Source: RGIG4576 sp964606575 | Lineage (GTDB): Bacteria; Bacteroidota; Bacteroidia; Bacteroidales; Muribaculaceae | Reading direction: 5' to 3' | Length of the DNA stretch: 64,000 bases | NCBI GenBank assembly: GCA_964606575.1 | Contig: CAZSHA010000002.1 | Coordinates: 19,362 to 83,361, forward strand | Shown here: piece after piece, positions 7,155 through 16,631 of the stretch | Numbering within the stretch: position 1 is the first letter of the stretch | Layout of the letters: each line of letters begins with the position of its first letter | Notes under the pieces: generated by a model | What the model was told of the DNA's origin: nothing | Databases searched by the model: none | What the model saw: the letters and a program-made list of their open reading frames with translations, nothing else | Translations under genes and position numbers: made by a program

Positions 7155-9674
7155 TTATAGATTTGAACTGTAGGGTAATGCTTTGATAAACGTTTCCATA
7201 AATTTCCAGTCGGGAGTATTGTCTATCTTAACAGGTAGTTTTATATATATGTTATCTAACCTTTTAAGCCTGACTTGTCTGCCAAAGTCAAATTTTGGTT
7301 TGAATAGGGAAAGAATTGAAAGAATAAACATATTAACATAAATATTATTATGTATTTGCTCATATTCTGGATTTATAAAAGATAGTGTGTGAACATTATC
7401 ATCACTGAAATACTCATATTGATGATAAAAGACATTGCAGAACATATCAATTGTTATCCTGTTTTTGCATAACATTTTGTTCTTGTCCAAAGCATTTTCC
7501 TTATCAATAATGGACGTTCTTCCATTATTATAAGATGATGCTGTTATAAGGGGAACATCTCCAGCTATTCGTTCGCTTTCAACAATGCGTTCACCTTTAT
7601 CTATAACAAAAAGGTTGTTTTTATCAAATTTGTTTCGTTTGTAATCCGTTCTGCCAATACCAAGTTTAAATGTTTTCCACTTGTCTGTATTAAGCGGTGG
7701 TATTTTGTTGGTATGGCTGAAACTATCCTTTGTTATATTTTCTCCGATTAATTCAAATAGGTCGATTTCGCAAATATCTTTATCAACTAAGCCCAATTGG
7801 TCTTTTAAAGCGAATATAATATATTCTTTAATTGTTTTTGAGAAATTGGATGGATTTAGTTTGCTATAGTCTGTTTTTGAGTGTGCTTGTATGAGCCACT
7901 CATCGTTGGTCTTTATTTTTTGATATACAATATTAATTCCGTCAGCTGGAATTTTGCGATTAAGAATATTTAAAAGGTGTTTTTTGTTTCTATTCCATAA
8001 ATTGAAAATGTCGGTTCTTCCTCTGTTTTTAGATAAAACAAAACCGTCATCTTTCATGTCATATAGAATCACTTCATTTTCTCCATGAGGTGAGTGAGTT
8101 TCAAGTACTGCGATTGCGGTATTTGTCGCTGCGTTAGGCATAAAAAGTTCTTTAGGCATGTTTATAACATACTTCAAAGTATGCTTAGATAAAATTCTGT
8201 CCCTAACATCATCATCGTTAAAAAATGTTGATAGCGGAGCTATTACAACAAGGTATCTGCTTACAATATCTGCGAGTTTTTCTATAAATTGTATTTCTTT
8301 TTTGGTAGGATTGTCCTTGTTGTCTTTTCCTCCATATGGAGGGTTAATAAAACCGATAGTTGGTGAGATACCCTGTTCCTTTAATCGAGTTAAAATATTG
8401 TGCGTGTTTTGTGAGAAAAAATCTTCGTGGAATATTTGAGATTTTCCATCACCTCTAAACAGCATATTAGAAATGGCTAAAGTATACATGACAGAATTAG
8501 ATTCAAATCCTATCAATTGCTTGCTTTTAACTGTTTTGATTGTGTCTTTTTTGTTTGCAATATTAGAACCGTCAATAGTAGATATAATTTTGTTCATTGC
8601 CGCAATGAGGAACGCGCCTGTTCCACAGCAGCAGTCAATGATGCAATCGTTATACTTTATGGGAATAAGCTCAGTAAATAATTCCGTAATATGGTGCGGG
8701 GTTAAAACAATTCCTTTTTTAACATTCGTTATCCCTGCAAATCGTAAGAATTCCTCATAAAATTTGCCGATAATATCATAACTGGATTTAAACTCAAAAA
8801 GAGGTATAACATTATCTTGCAACTCTATAAGAATTTCTTTTAGAGTGTCGCTGTTGCGAAGTCGTATATCTGTTTTTAAGAAAGCCAATTCATTAATAAG
8901 AACATGTATTTTCTCTTGCGGTAAGCCCTCTTTTTTCAACGTTTTCTCAACAAAAGTTGGAATGTCGTCCGCTATTGAGTCGGGATTACGTTGTTGAAAA
9001 GTGTTCTTGAAATCGTTGTTTTTGTTAGGATCATATAGGCAAATCATAAGAGCGCTCAAAAGTATCGGTCTTTTTTGAGAGTCTATGTCACGAAGTTTCT
9101 TATTAATGATTATAGAAGATTTGGAGATGTCGTTGGATATTTTTTCCTTATCTATATTTTGAAATAGGGATAAGTAGTCATCTTCATTTAAAATCTCTGC
9201 TATTTTGCAATCTATTATTTCATTTTTTGATAGTCTGAACGTAGAAATCCGATGGTTATATTCGTTGTTAATATCTCCTGATGCGGCAATACCCAAAATT
9301 TTCCAATTATAAAAATAATTGTGTATGGATTCTGATAGGTTGCTCAAATTATTATCCTTAAAGAAGGATAGATACCATTTGACCCCATCAACAGCATATT
9401 TCTCGATGTTAGAAAACTCTTTTGATTCATGGTCCGATACAGAATCTTTATTCTCTAGCAGAATAAGGAGCTTGCTGTTTTCATTAATATAAATTAAATC
9501 AGGTTCTCCTCTTTCATTAGTTTGTTTTTTGCTGGCATTAGCTAAACAAGATTGAACAAAAGAATTGTTTGTTTTCTTTGCAATCCATGTTCCATTGAAA
9601 TTTTTAGTTTCAATAAACTTACGAAGTTGAAAGTCCTTTTCAGTTTCGTTTTTTCTAATCTTTTTAGTTGCCAT
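7155..9674 (-). CDS. single-chain restriction endonuclease/N6-adenine methyltransferase (Type IIG-like)
   Basis: One 839-residue polypeptide carries all parts of a restriction-modification system. Residues about 15-130 hold a PD-(D/E)XK-type nuclease: EPD with Asp59, then LLENK with Glu74 and Lys76. About 290-560 is an HsdM-like N6_Mtase domain with SAM motif I (DCCCGTGAFL, 347-356) and catalytic NPPY (444-447). About 655-839 resembles a target-recognition domain (FKLGIGRTDYKRNKF, then VPLITASSYNNG, as in HsdS half-subunits). No separate HsdR, HsdM or HsdS gene is adjacent, which supports a Type IIG assignment, self-contained and SAM-dependent. The gene is clearly more AT-rich than its neighbours, suggesting transfer. 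Recognition site unknown. Confidence 0.85.
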   Translation of the reverse strand: MATKKIRKNETEKDFQLRKFIETKNFNGTWIAKKTNNSFVQSCLANASKKQTNERGEPDLIYINENSKLLILLENKDSVSDHESKEFSNIEKYAVDGVKWYLSFFKDNNLSNLSESIHNYFYNWKILGIAASGDINNEYNHRISTFRLSKNEIIDCKIAEILNEDDYLSLFQNIDKEKISNDISKSSIIINKKLRDIDSQKRPILLSALMICLYDPNKNNDFKNTFQQRNPDSIADDIPTFVEKTLKKEGLPQEKIHVLINELAFLKTDIRLRNSDTLKEILIELQDNVIPLFEFKSSYDIIGKFYEEFLRFAGITNVKKGIVLTPHHITELFTELIPIKYNDCIIDCCCGTGAFLIAAMNKIISTIDGSNIANKKDTIKTVKSKQLIGFESNSVMYTLAISNMLFRGDGKSQIFHEDFFSQNTHNILTRLKEQGISPTIGFINPPYGGKDNKDNPTKKEIQFIEKLADIVSRYLVVIAPLSTFFNDDDVRDRILSKHTLKYVINMPKELFMPNAATNTAIAVLETHSPHGENEVILYDMKDDGFVLSKNRGRTDIFNLWNRNKKHLLNILNRKIPADGINIVYQKIKTNDEWLIQAHSKTDYSKLNPSNFSKTIKEYIIFALKDQLGLVDKDICEIDLFELIGENITKDSFSHTNKIPPLNTDKWKTFKLGIGRTDYKRNKFDKNNLFVIDKGERIVESERIAGDVPLITASSYNNGRTSIIDKENALDKNKMLCKNRITIDMFCNVFYHQYEYFSDDNVHTLSFINPEYEQIHNNIYVNMFILSILSLFKPKFDFGRQVRLKRLDNIYIKLPVKIDNTPDWKFMETFIKALPYSSNL

Positions 9675-9704
9675 AGCAATATAGTTTGGAGTTTTTTGTT
9701 TTGT

Positions 9705-10841
9705 CTAGAGGGATTTTTTGAAGGCGCGGCGGCGTTTGTGCTGGGTGGTGTCGAAATATTGCCATTGCGATTGCACTTTTTCGTTCACCTCAAGCTCCGG
9801 ATTGCTCTCGGCATACACATAACCGTTGCCTATAAAGGCGGGGATAAGGTCGGCAAACAATAGTGCGTTTACTCCCTTGCTCTGATATTCGGGTTTCACA
9901 GCGACAAGCATCAAGTCGATAACATCGTTCTTTCCTCGTAAGGCTTTCAACATGTGCCACCAGCCGAATGGGAACAGTTTGCCTCGTGACTTTTGTAATG
10001 CTTTCGACATCGACGGCAACGTGATGCCTACGCCTATCAATTCTCCGCTTTCCTCGGTTATTAGGCACACATTCTCAAGCCTTAGTATAGGCAAATACAT
10101 CTTTATGTAATGGTCGATTTGCTTTTGAGTGAGCGGTGAGTAGCCATATAGTGGGTCGTAAGCCTCGTTGATGAGCTTGAAAATAGCTTCGCCATAGTCT
10201 TTTACCAGTTTGTTGGCGCTAGTATATTTAGGCGTATTCAGTTTGTATTTCTTGCGTATTATGTCGGCTATACGTGACATCTTTTCTGGAATACCGTCAG
10301 GAATCATAATCTTAAATTCCACCCAATCAATCTCCTTCTCAAAGCCAAGTTTCTCGATGTGTTGAGGATAATAAGGATAGTTGTAGATGGTTGCCATTGT
10401 GCCTATTTGGTCATAACCCTCAATAAGCATACCTTCAGGATCCATGTCGGTGAAGCCCAGCGGGCCCACGATGGTGTCCATTCCTTTTTCACGTCCCCAT
10501 TGTTCCACAGCCCCTATAAGAGCCTTGCTCACTTCCTCGTTGTCTATAAAGTCCACAAAGCCGAAACGCACGTGTCGATCATTGTATTTCTTGTTGGTCA
10601 CATTGTTTATGATGCCGGCGATGCGCCCCACAGGCTTGCCTGTGGTGTCGTCGTATGCCATGAAATATTTAGATTCGCAGAACTCAAAAGCTGGGTTGCC
10701 CTCGGGTGTAAGCGTGTTCAACTCGTCAAGAACGAGCGAAGGCACATAATATTCGTTATTCTTATAAAGATTTATGCTGAAATCTACAAACTTTTTCAGT
10801 TCTTTCTTCTTAGCAGGAATTTCCTTGATAATAATAGCCAT
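9705..10841 (-). CDS. GNAT-like acyl-CoA N-acyltransferase
   Basis: 378 residues, cytoplasmic, no membrane spans. It resembles Bacteroidetes GNAT-superfamily proteins of this length: an N-terminal half beginning MAIIIKEIPAKKKELKKFV with GRIAGIINN (beta4-like), and a C-terminal half with VCLITEESGELIGVGITLPSM followed by DLMLVAVKPEYQSKGVNALLF, where VxPEYQxKGVN corresponds to the acetyl-CoA pyrophosphate-binding motif A. The family acylates amino groups; the substrate is unknown. It lies 30 bases downstream of the restriction gene start and is read in the same direction. Confidence 0.65.
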   Translation of the reverse strand: MAIIIKEIPAKKKELKKFVDFSINLYKNNEYYVPSLVLDELNTLTPEGNPAFEFCESKYFMAYDDTTGKPVGRIAGIINNVTNKKYNDRHVRFGFVDFIDNEEVSKALIGAVEQWGREKGMDTIVGPLGFTDMDPEGMLIEGYDQIGTMATIYNYPYYPQHIEKLGFEKEIDWVEFKIMIPDGIPEKMSRIADIIRKKYKLNTPKYTSANKLVKDYGEAIFKLINEAYDPLYGYSPLTQKQIDHYIKMYLPILRLENVCLITEESGELIGVGITLPSMSKALQKSRGKLFPFGWWHMLKALRGKNDVIDLMLVAVKPEYQSKGVNALLFADLIPAFIGNGYVYAESNPELEVNEKVQSQWQYFDTTQHKRRRAFKKSL

Positions 10842-10920
10842 AATATATTATATATTTCCAATCCTCAAAATTACGCAAAAAAAAGCATAGAAGCTAAATA
10901 TTAACAAAATATATAAATAT

Positions 10921-10952
10921 AAAGCGGTTGTGCATAATGTCACAACCGCTTT
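10921..10952 (-). terminator. terminator after the secreted-protein operon
   Basis: A perfect 12-base inverted repeat (AAAGCGGTTGTG and CACAACCGCTTT around an 8-base loop) lies 23 bases past the stop of the RCC1-repeat gene and between it and the GNAT gene. AT-rich sequence follows on both sides, so it could stop transcription from either direction. Confidence 0.75.
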
Positions 10953-10974
10953 ATTGGTCAATAGTTAGAACGTG

Positions 10975-13900
10975 TTATCGGCTTAATACTTTTGTTGTGT
11001 TGTTGTCTATATTCACGATAAATACGCCTTTATATGGCAACGGAATTGTCATAGTGTCTTCTGTTGATATCCCGCTAAATATCAAAACACCGTTTGTTCC
11101 GTACACTTTTATGTGTTGGTTGGAAGAAAGACCAGCCACGTAAAGATTGTTGTTATATGCCCATGTTTTTAATATTTTATTTGTTATATCGTATACATTG
11201 GTCAAATCTTGTACAGACACATTACATGTGGTTGCATATTTAGTGCCGTCAACACCGTGAATAGTAGCGGTAACAATTGTTTTACCGTAAGATAGGCTGG
11301 CAATTACACCGTTTTGGTCTACGCTTATTATGTTATTGTTGTCGCAATCCCATTCGATGTGGTCATAATCGGCATTCAACGGTATAGGAAATATTGGAAT
11401 AACATTCATGTCACCTTTAGCCATAATAATATTTTTCTTATTGCTGGTTATTCCATTTAGTGCCGATGATGTTCTGCCTTCTATTATCATTTTTGGAGTG
11501 GGGTTAAAAGCTGTATTAGATGGCTTGCTTTCATCACCTAAAGTTCCATGATAGTTACGTCCCCAAGCCCATACGCTTCCGTCGTTCTTATTGGCAAGTG
11601 TAGTGTGTCCGTTAGAAATAATGCTTGACACATCATCCATGATTCTAATAGGCGATTCGGATGCGGAGTTGCCACCGTCACCTAATTGCCCGAAACCATT
11701 GTCGCCATAAGCCCAAAGGCTGCCATCGTTCTTGACATATTGGATATAGTTAGAACCTACGGCAACATTGCTCACATCGCCAGCTACTTCGGTTGGGATA
11801 GAATCGTTAGCGCCCCAAGTCCATAGGCTTCCGTCATTTTTGATAGCGGCGACAATGTCGCCCCCTGATGCCGAAGCCGTTACGATAGCCACATCGTTTA
11901 ATATTTCGCTTGGTTCCCATCGGTCTTGAGTACTGCCATCTCCAAGTTGTCCTTTGTCGTTGCGTCCCCAAGACAATAGTGTGCCGTCATCTTTTATAGC
12001 GAATGAACTGCACCATCCCGATATGGCAGAAACAACATTCTCCATGATTTGTACGGGTTCTTTTTGAGTTGTGGTAGTTCCGTTTCCTATCTGACCGAAA
12101 TCATTTCGTCCGCACATCCACAATGTGTTGTCATCCTTGATTATTGCAGTAGTTTGTCCGCCAGCCGATACCGAAACCACGTTATCCATCACCTTTATAG
12201 GATTGGCAGAGCCTAGAGTGGAGTTGTTGCCGAATTCTCCGCAGTACTGCCTACCCCACATCCACAGACTGCCGTCTTTCTTGATGACGGCATGGTGCAT
12301 GAATCCAGAAGAAACAGCTTTAACATCGCTGGTTATAAATGTTTCCGGTTTTAAGATAGAGGTATAACTATAGCTTCCGTCGTTGCTGTTGCCCGATTCG
12401 TATCTCATACCCCAAGCCTGCAGGCTTCCATCAGTTTTTATTGCTGTGGCAAGTTCAGAACTTCCCGATGATATGGCTGTGATATATTCGCCGGTGGTGA
12501 ACTTCCATGATATAGGATCGTTGCCTTCACCCTGAGGAGATACTACGGCATCGGCAGGCACGTTAACGGTGTAAATACATCCCAAGTCGAGCGGTTTGTC
12601 AGGACTGAAGTAGATTGTGCTGTCGGCAACGATGATTTCGCCTGATATTTCTATCGAGTCGTTTCTCGTCACCGATAAATTCATTATGTTTTCACAAGCC
12701 TTCACATCATTGCTGAATGAAACAAAAGGGGTCACGTCATCATATTTGTACAGTTCCTCTTTATCGGGATATATTCGGGTCACATTCATGTTGCTCATGT
12801 AGTAGTCCATAGATAGAATGTCGCTGCTTTCATATCCGTCGCCTATAGCAATAGCACGCAATTTAATCTCGCTGTTTACCGTGATAGCATTAGCGTACAG
12901 TGTGCTATTAGTGTTAGGAGTGCTACCGTCAAGCGTGTAATAGATACTTGCCGTAGGTTTGCTTGCTGTAAGCGCCACTTGGTCACCCTTGTTTACAAAA
13001 CGTTCATTTAGCGATGAAGTTAATGTGAGTTTCTCTAAATCACCTGTAGTAAATGTTACCGATTCTTGCGAAGTGTAATGCGTACCCCATTTGTTCTTTA
13101 CAGCCTTGGCAGGTATTGTCAGCGTATATTTCGTGTTTGCATTCAAAGCCTTGTCGGGGGTGAATGTGATAGTTTTGCCTGAAATACTTGCATTACCCTT
13201 AACCGTAGTACCCGATGAAGATTTCAGAGATATGTTGTCAAAATTGTCGCCTTTATAAAGTGCTAGCGAGTAGCTTACACTCGGACACGTGAAAACAGTC
13301 TGTTCGGTGCTGTTGTTTTCGGGATATACGCTTGCCTTATTAAACGGTGGCTCCGACACATATACTGTAGCATTGTTTGATCTGACTTTTCCATTTATGA
13401 TACAATATACACTAGTTGTTCCTGGTGTAACACCAGTTAACACACCCGAAGATGAAATTGAAGCCACATCAGCATCATTTGAGTACCATTGTGTGGAAGA
13501 TACCTCAGCATTGCTAGGACTAACAGAAACTGTCAGTTGTTTTGATGATTCTGCATCTATGTTTATCGGAGAGTTGATAGTAGCGCTGTTTGGTTCGATT
13601 TTTTTCACTGTTACTGTACAATATGGCGAATTTCCAGAAACTTTTGAGTAGGCTGTTATGTATGTAGTTCCAGGAGAAACGCTTTCAACCAAACCTGTGT
13701 TAGGATTTACTTTTGCTATACTAGGATTTGAACTGCTGTAATAAATATCTGCCGCATAGCTATAACTATTAGAGTATGTTAAACTACATCCTACGTAGCC
13801 AGTTTCTCCTATAGCTAAGGTCATATAACTAGGTGAGATTATTGCGGGATTATCATAACAACTTATTGTCCAGCTTCGTGATTGACTTTTATAAGTGTCG

Positions 13901-14181
13901 TTGGAGTATAGTTTATATTGCCATTTACAAGTTATAGTGGCTGTTCCGCTAAAAAATTGGGTGACAGTTATTTTACGATAAAAACCGCTGCCAGAGAAGG
14001 ATATATATCCACCATTACAAGACCATGACACATTGGTCGTTATTCCCATAACAGAAGATGTAGCATCACATTCATAACTTTGTCCTACCCATAACCGCTG
14101 GTTTGCATGTAATGTTAAAGTGAAAAACAAGCATGCAACTAGGATGTTTATTTTTTTGAAAATACCGTTTATATTTTGCAT
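10975..14181 (-). CDS. large secreted Ig-like/RCC1-repeat protein with C-terminal sorting domain
   Basis: A 1068-residue exported protein with a signal peptide after a short basic start (NILVACLFFTLTLHA). Domains in order: an N-terminal unknown region (30-110), two bacterial Ig-like (Big_2) modules (about 110-280; ITAYSKVSGN and SSSGVLTGVTPGTTSVYC), two Ig-like 'SbsA' modules (TFTPDKALNANTKYTLTIPA), a chitobiase-type module between them (SIYYTLDGSTPNTNSTLY), then seven RCC1-type repeats, another Big_2 module, and a C-terminal 70-residue domain (IKVYGTNGVLIFSG, then GVFIVNIDNN). That last domain resembles Type IX secretion sorting domains. It probably ends up on the cell surface. It is the third gene of a leftward set; a role in adhesion or binding is inference. 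Confidence 0.8.
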   Translation of the reverse strand: MQNINGIFKKINILVACLFFTLTLHANQRLWVGQSYECDATSSVMGITTNVSWSCNGGYISFSGSGFYRKITVTQFFSGTATITCKWQYKLYSNDTYKSQSRSWTISCYDNPAIISPSYMTLAIGETGYVGCSLTYSNSYSYAADIYYSSSNPSIAKVNPNTGLVESVSPGTTYITAYSKVSGNSPYCTVTVKKIEPNSATINSPINIDAESSKQLTVSVSPSNAEVSSTQWYSNDADVASISSSGVLTGVTPGTTSVYCIINGKVRSNNATVYVSEPPFNKASVYPENNSTEQTVFTCPSVSYSLALYKGDNFDNISLKSSSGTTVKGNASISGKTITFTPDKALNANTKYTLTIPAKAVKNKWGTHYTSQESVTFTTGDLEKLTLTSSLNERFVNKGDQVALTASKPTASIYYTLDGSTPNTNSTLYANAITVNSEIKLRAIAIGDGYESSDILSMDYYMSNMNVTRIYPDKEELYKYDDVTPFVSFSNDVKACENIMNLSVTRNDSIEISGEIIVADSTIYFSPDKPLDLGCIYTVNVPADAVVSPQGEGNDPISWKFTTGEYITAISSGSSELATAIKTDGSLQAWGMRYESGNSNDGSYSYTSILKPETFITSDVKAVSSGFMHHAVIKKDGSLWMWGRQYCGEFGNNSTLGSANPIKVMDNVVSVSAGGQTTAIIKDDNTLWMCGRNDFGQIGNGTTTTQKEPVQIMENVVSAISGWCSSFAIKDDGTLLSWGRNDKGQLGDGSTQDRWEPSEILNDVAIVTASASGGDIVAAIKNDGSLWTWGANDSIPTEVAGDVSNVAVGSNYIQYVKNDGSLWAYGDNGFGQLGDGGNSASESPIRIMDDVSSIISNGHTTLANKNDGSVWAWGRNYHGTLGDESKPSNTAFNPTPKMIIEGRTSSALNGITSNKKNIIMAKGDMNVIPIFPIPLNADYDHIEWDCDNNNIISVDQNGVIASLSYGKTIVTATIHGVDGTKYATTCNVSVQDLTNVYDITNKILKTWAYNNNLYVAGLSSNQHIKVYGTNGVLIFSGISTEDTMTIPLPYKGVFIVNIDNNTTKVLSR
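11520..12500 (-). repeat. seven RCC1-type repeats inside the secreted protein
   Basis: Seven successive copies of the pattern [AV]IK.DGSLW.WG are visible (AIKTDGSLQAWG, VIKKDGSLWMWG, IIKDDNTLWMCG, AIKDDGTLLSWG, AIKNDGSLWTWG, YVKNDGSLWAYG, NKNDGSVWAWG), each followed by GQLGDG or a variant. Seven blades suit a closed RCC1-type beta-propeller. Confidence 0.8.
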
Positions 14182-14194
14182 AGTCTTCTTGTTT

Positions 14195-15220
14195 TTAATT
14201 GTTCTGTTTTATTTCGATTGCCTTATTTTCGTTCAGCTTTTCGATATTGCCTGTCTTGTCACGAGCCGTAACGGTGAAGCGGTAGGTCACGCCTGCCTGA
14301 GTCTTGAACACGCTAGTTGTTTCGGTTGTGTTCGGCATCCATAAGTAGAATGGCATATCATTTTCTGAAACATATACATTGTAGTCGGCAATTTCATCCT
14401 CATTGGCGCTCCATGTGAGTTTCACACCGTCACTCTGATTCTCGGCAGCGATTGAGGAAACAGGAGAAATTTCATCAGGATAAGCGATGTCGGCATATTC
14501 TATGTTTGATACATTGCCGGCATCATCACCGAATACGATATTGAACCGTGCGGTAGAGTTGCGTGAATATCCGTCGGTCTTGGCATAATGTGGAATTTCC
14601 AACTGTTGCGAGAAGAGGAACACGGTGCTGTCACAATCCACGTCTACTCTTTCGGCTTTGTCGGTATTGTTGTTCCACCAATATTTATACCAACTAATCT
14701 TAGTAGCTTTTGGCTCGTTCTTGAAGAATGCCCATGTGTGAGTCGCACTGTAATTGTTCAGCACGTCTTTCACCCTATAATTCAAGGTGTGTAATCCTGC
14801 GCTTAATGCCGAAGCATCCACCGAGAAAGCTATTGTGTCGTTTATCACATTATTGTTGCTGTGAGTGATAGAATCGTTGTCTATCCAGTATTCAACCATA
14901 GTGACTTTGTTGACTATGCTTGTGTCACGCAAAGCATTTTTCATGAACATCCATGTAGATAATGGGCTATACATGCCCTCGTTATCTCTCACTCGATAGC
15001 TGAGAGTGTGTAAACCCTCGTTCAATAAAGATGCGTCGATAGTGAAAGCCACCGTAGAGCTATCCACGGCAAATTGCGTTTTATCGTTGTAATCATTGTC
15101 TATCCAATATTCTCCCGCTTCAACTTTCACAACTTCGTTTTTAGGTAACATGTTCTCTTGAGCATTGACGGCAGTTAACAACGATAAGGCAAGAATTGAT
15201 ATAATCAATCTTTTAACCAT
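14195..15220 (-). CDS. secreted protein with two tandem modules and a fibronectin III-like domain
   Basis: 341 residues with a signal peptide (MVKRLIISILALSLLTAVNAQ). Two tandem copies of a module follow: YWIDNDYNDKT with EGLHTLSYRVRDNEGMYS (about 35-95), and YWIDNDSITHS with AGLHTLNYRVKDVLNNYS (about 110-175); a partial third begins YKYWWNNN. The final 90 residues (VKLTWSANEDEIADYNVYVSE to YRFTVTARDKTGN) form a fibronectin type III-like domain. The tandem modules resemble those seen in Bacteroidetes surface proteins. Fourteen bases separate it from the RCC1 gene downstream and four from the gene upstream, so this is one operon. No enzyme motif seen. Confidence 0.7.
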   Translation of the reverse strand: MVKRLIISILALSLLTAVNAQENMLPKNEVVKVEAGEYWIDNDYNDKTQFAVDSSTVAFTIDASLLNEGLHTLSYRVRDNEGMYSPLSTWMFMKNALRDTSIVNKVTMVEYWIDNDSITHSNNNVINDTIAFSVDASALSAGLHTLNYRVKDVLNNYSATHTWAFFKNEPKATKISWYKYWWNNNTDKAERVDVDCDSTVFLFSQQLEIPHYAKTDGYSRNSTARFNIVFGDDAGNVSNIEYADIAYPDEISPVSSIAAENQSDGVKLTWSANEDEIADYNVYVSENDMPFYLWMPNTTETTSVFKTQAGVTYRFTVTARDKTGNIEKLNENKAIEIKQNN

Positions 15221-15224
15221 AATC

Positions 15225-16226
15225 TTATTCTGCTTTTACTGTTATTTTCACGTTAAGTTTCCCCTCGGCATCGGTATTTGAGTCTATTGTTTTATCGGTG
15301 ATGCGAGGTATACTAGGATAGTATGAGAATCCGGTACCGCCAGTGATGCCCACAGGAGTTCCGTCTTGTCCGGTCTTGCCGAATGAACGAGTATCAGGTC
15401 TAATATCAAATTTATAATCCTCAAAAGGTGAGGATGTTCCTGAATAGCTGTTTCCAGAGTTAGTGCATCCATCACTATATATAATAGTATAATAGTACTT
15501 TGAGCCTGATGTACTACCAGCATAGGTGTAGCGATAATAAAGGTTGTTGTAGAATTCTCCATAAACCACAGTTATATAGTTGCTAGTATTATCTGAGATG
15601 TTTAGCCCTAAAACATTATTTTTATATATAGCATACGGTATTTCAGTTACAGATGAACACCACATACGGATAAAACAGTTTGTTATATATGACATATTTG
15701 TTTTCGTGTTTCTTTCAGTAAAACGTTCAATTGTAGAATTTTTGATACAATAGTTTTTACCTACGGCAATAGCTTTATCATACTTGATAACGCATTGGTC
15801 TACGAGGGTGTTGGTGTGAAACGTATTATCTGTATATTGAAAATAGTTATATACCAAGCAACGCTTTATGTGGAAGTTGGAAATATTGCCTAACGTGACA
15901 TTATTTGAGAAATAAACGCCTTCGATTTTTACGTTGTCAGCACTGATAGTGAGAGTTCCGATTATTGTGTTAAGTTGTGATGTTTCGCTTAATCCGCAGG
16001 CTCCGATGATTGTGATAGATTTCTTCACTTCGGTTATGGTGTTGAATACACCTGATGACAAGGTGATTACATCACCATCAGAAGCGGCTTCGTAGGCTTG
16101 CTTGAATGCATCTACTCCGTAGAACGGAGTCATCTTGTCCCCCTGTTGGAGTGTTGCTGTTAAACCGTCAGCTAGAGCGTTCACGCTGATTAGCATCAAT
16201 GATAGAAAGAATAGAATTTTTTTCAT
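15225..16226 (-). CDS. secreted right-handed beta-helix-like protein
   Basis: 333 residues, signal peptide MKKILFFLSLMLISVNALADG. The body reads as a parallel beta-helix: short strands with Asn-rich turns (VITLSSGVFNTITEVKKSITIIGAC, split over several rungs; ADNVKIEGVYFSNNVTLGNISNFHIKRC), as in pectin-lyase-fold or DUF1565-type proteins. No catalytic Asp/Arg set of a polysaccharide lyase is evident, so binding rather than cleavage is possible. First gene of the leftward operon of three secreted proteins; its leader is about 350 bases long and contains a large palindrome. Confidence 0.65.
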   Translation of the reverse strand: MKKILFFLSLMLISVNALADGLTATLQQGDKMTPFYGVDAFKQAYEAASDGDVITLSSGVFNTITEVKKSITIIGACGLSETSQLNTIIGTLTISADNVKIEGVYFSNNVTLGNISNFHIKRCLVYNYFQYTDNTFHTNTLVDQCVIKYDKAIAVGKNYCIKNSTIERFTERNTKTNMSYITNCFIRMWCSSVTEIPYAIYKNNVLGLNISDNTSNYITVVYGEFYNNLYYRYTYAGSTSGSKYYYTIIYSDGCTNSGNSYSGTSSPFEDYKFDIRPDTRSFGKTGQDGTPVGITGGTGFSYYPSIPRITDKTIDSNTDAEGKLNVKITVKAE

Positions 16227-16306
16227 AATGAATAATTTTGTTTGTTGTTTGTAATGTTTTGTTGTTATGATATAAAAAAGAAAGGCGTGTAACCATTCGT
16301 AACTTG

Positions 16307-16443
16307 TTTTTTACGTTAGGTTACCGCCAAGTGACCTTATCATCCTACAACAAGCACAAAATGATTCACGCCATAGCAGCATGAACATTCAGTCTGCTTG
16401 TCCTCCGGATGATGAATGATTTGGCGGTATTCAACGTAAAAAA
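16307..16443. repeat. 137-base imperfect palindrome in the leader of the secreted-protein operon
   Basis: The outer arms TTTTTTACGTT-x-x-x-ACCGCCAA (16307-16330) and TTGGCGGTATTCAACGTAAAAAA (split: 16421-16432 and 16433-16443) are near-perfect inverted copies. Pairing resumes inside: ATCATCC about 16339-16345 against GGATGAT about 16407-16413, and ACAAGCA against TGCTTGT. A single long hairpin or cruciform with small internal loops results. It is not terminator-shaped, since either strand starts with T6 and ends with A6. It lies between a TACCTTTG box at 16587-16594 (minus strand) and the start at 16226, so it would be transcribed as part of a leader. Confidence 0.6.
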
Positions 16444-16586
16444 GAGAACAAGAGCTAGAAGCTCATATACGATTAATCTATAACCGTGTCATCATCGAAA
16501 TGAAACGGTTGAAATGAAAAGTCGGAATAATGTTATTTCTTCATTGGCAAAAACGGGTTTTATAGTGTTTAAATTTGAATATGTTG

Positions 16587-16594
16587 CAAAGGTA
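16587..16594 (-). promoter_or_regulatory. probable -7 element for the secreted-protein operon
   Basis: The complement reads TACCTTTG, an exact TAnnTTTG match, about 360 bases upstream of the first secreted-protein gene. No good -33 TTTG at 19-20 bases was found, so confidence is moderate. Confidence 0.4.
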
Positions 16595-16631
16595 ATTAAA
16601 ATATCATATAAAGATTTTTAATTATGTGAAA

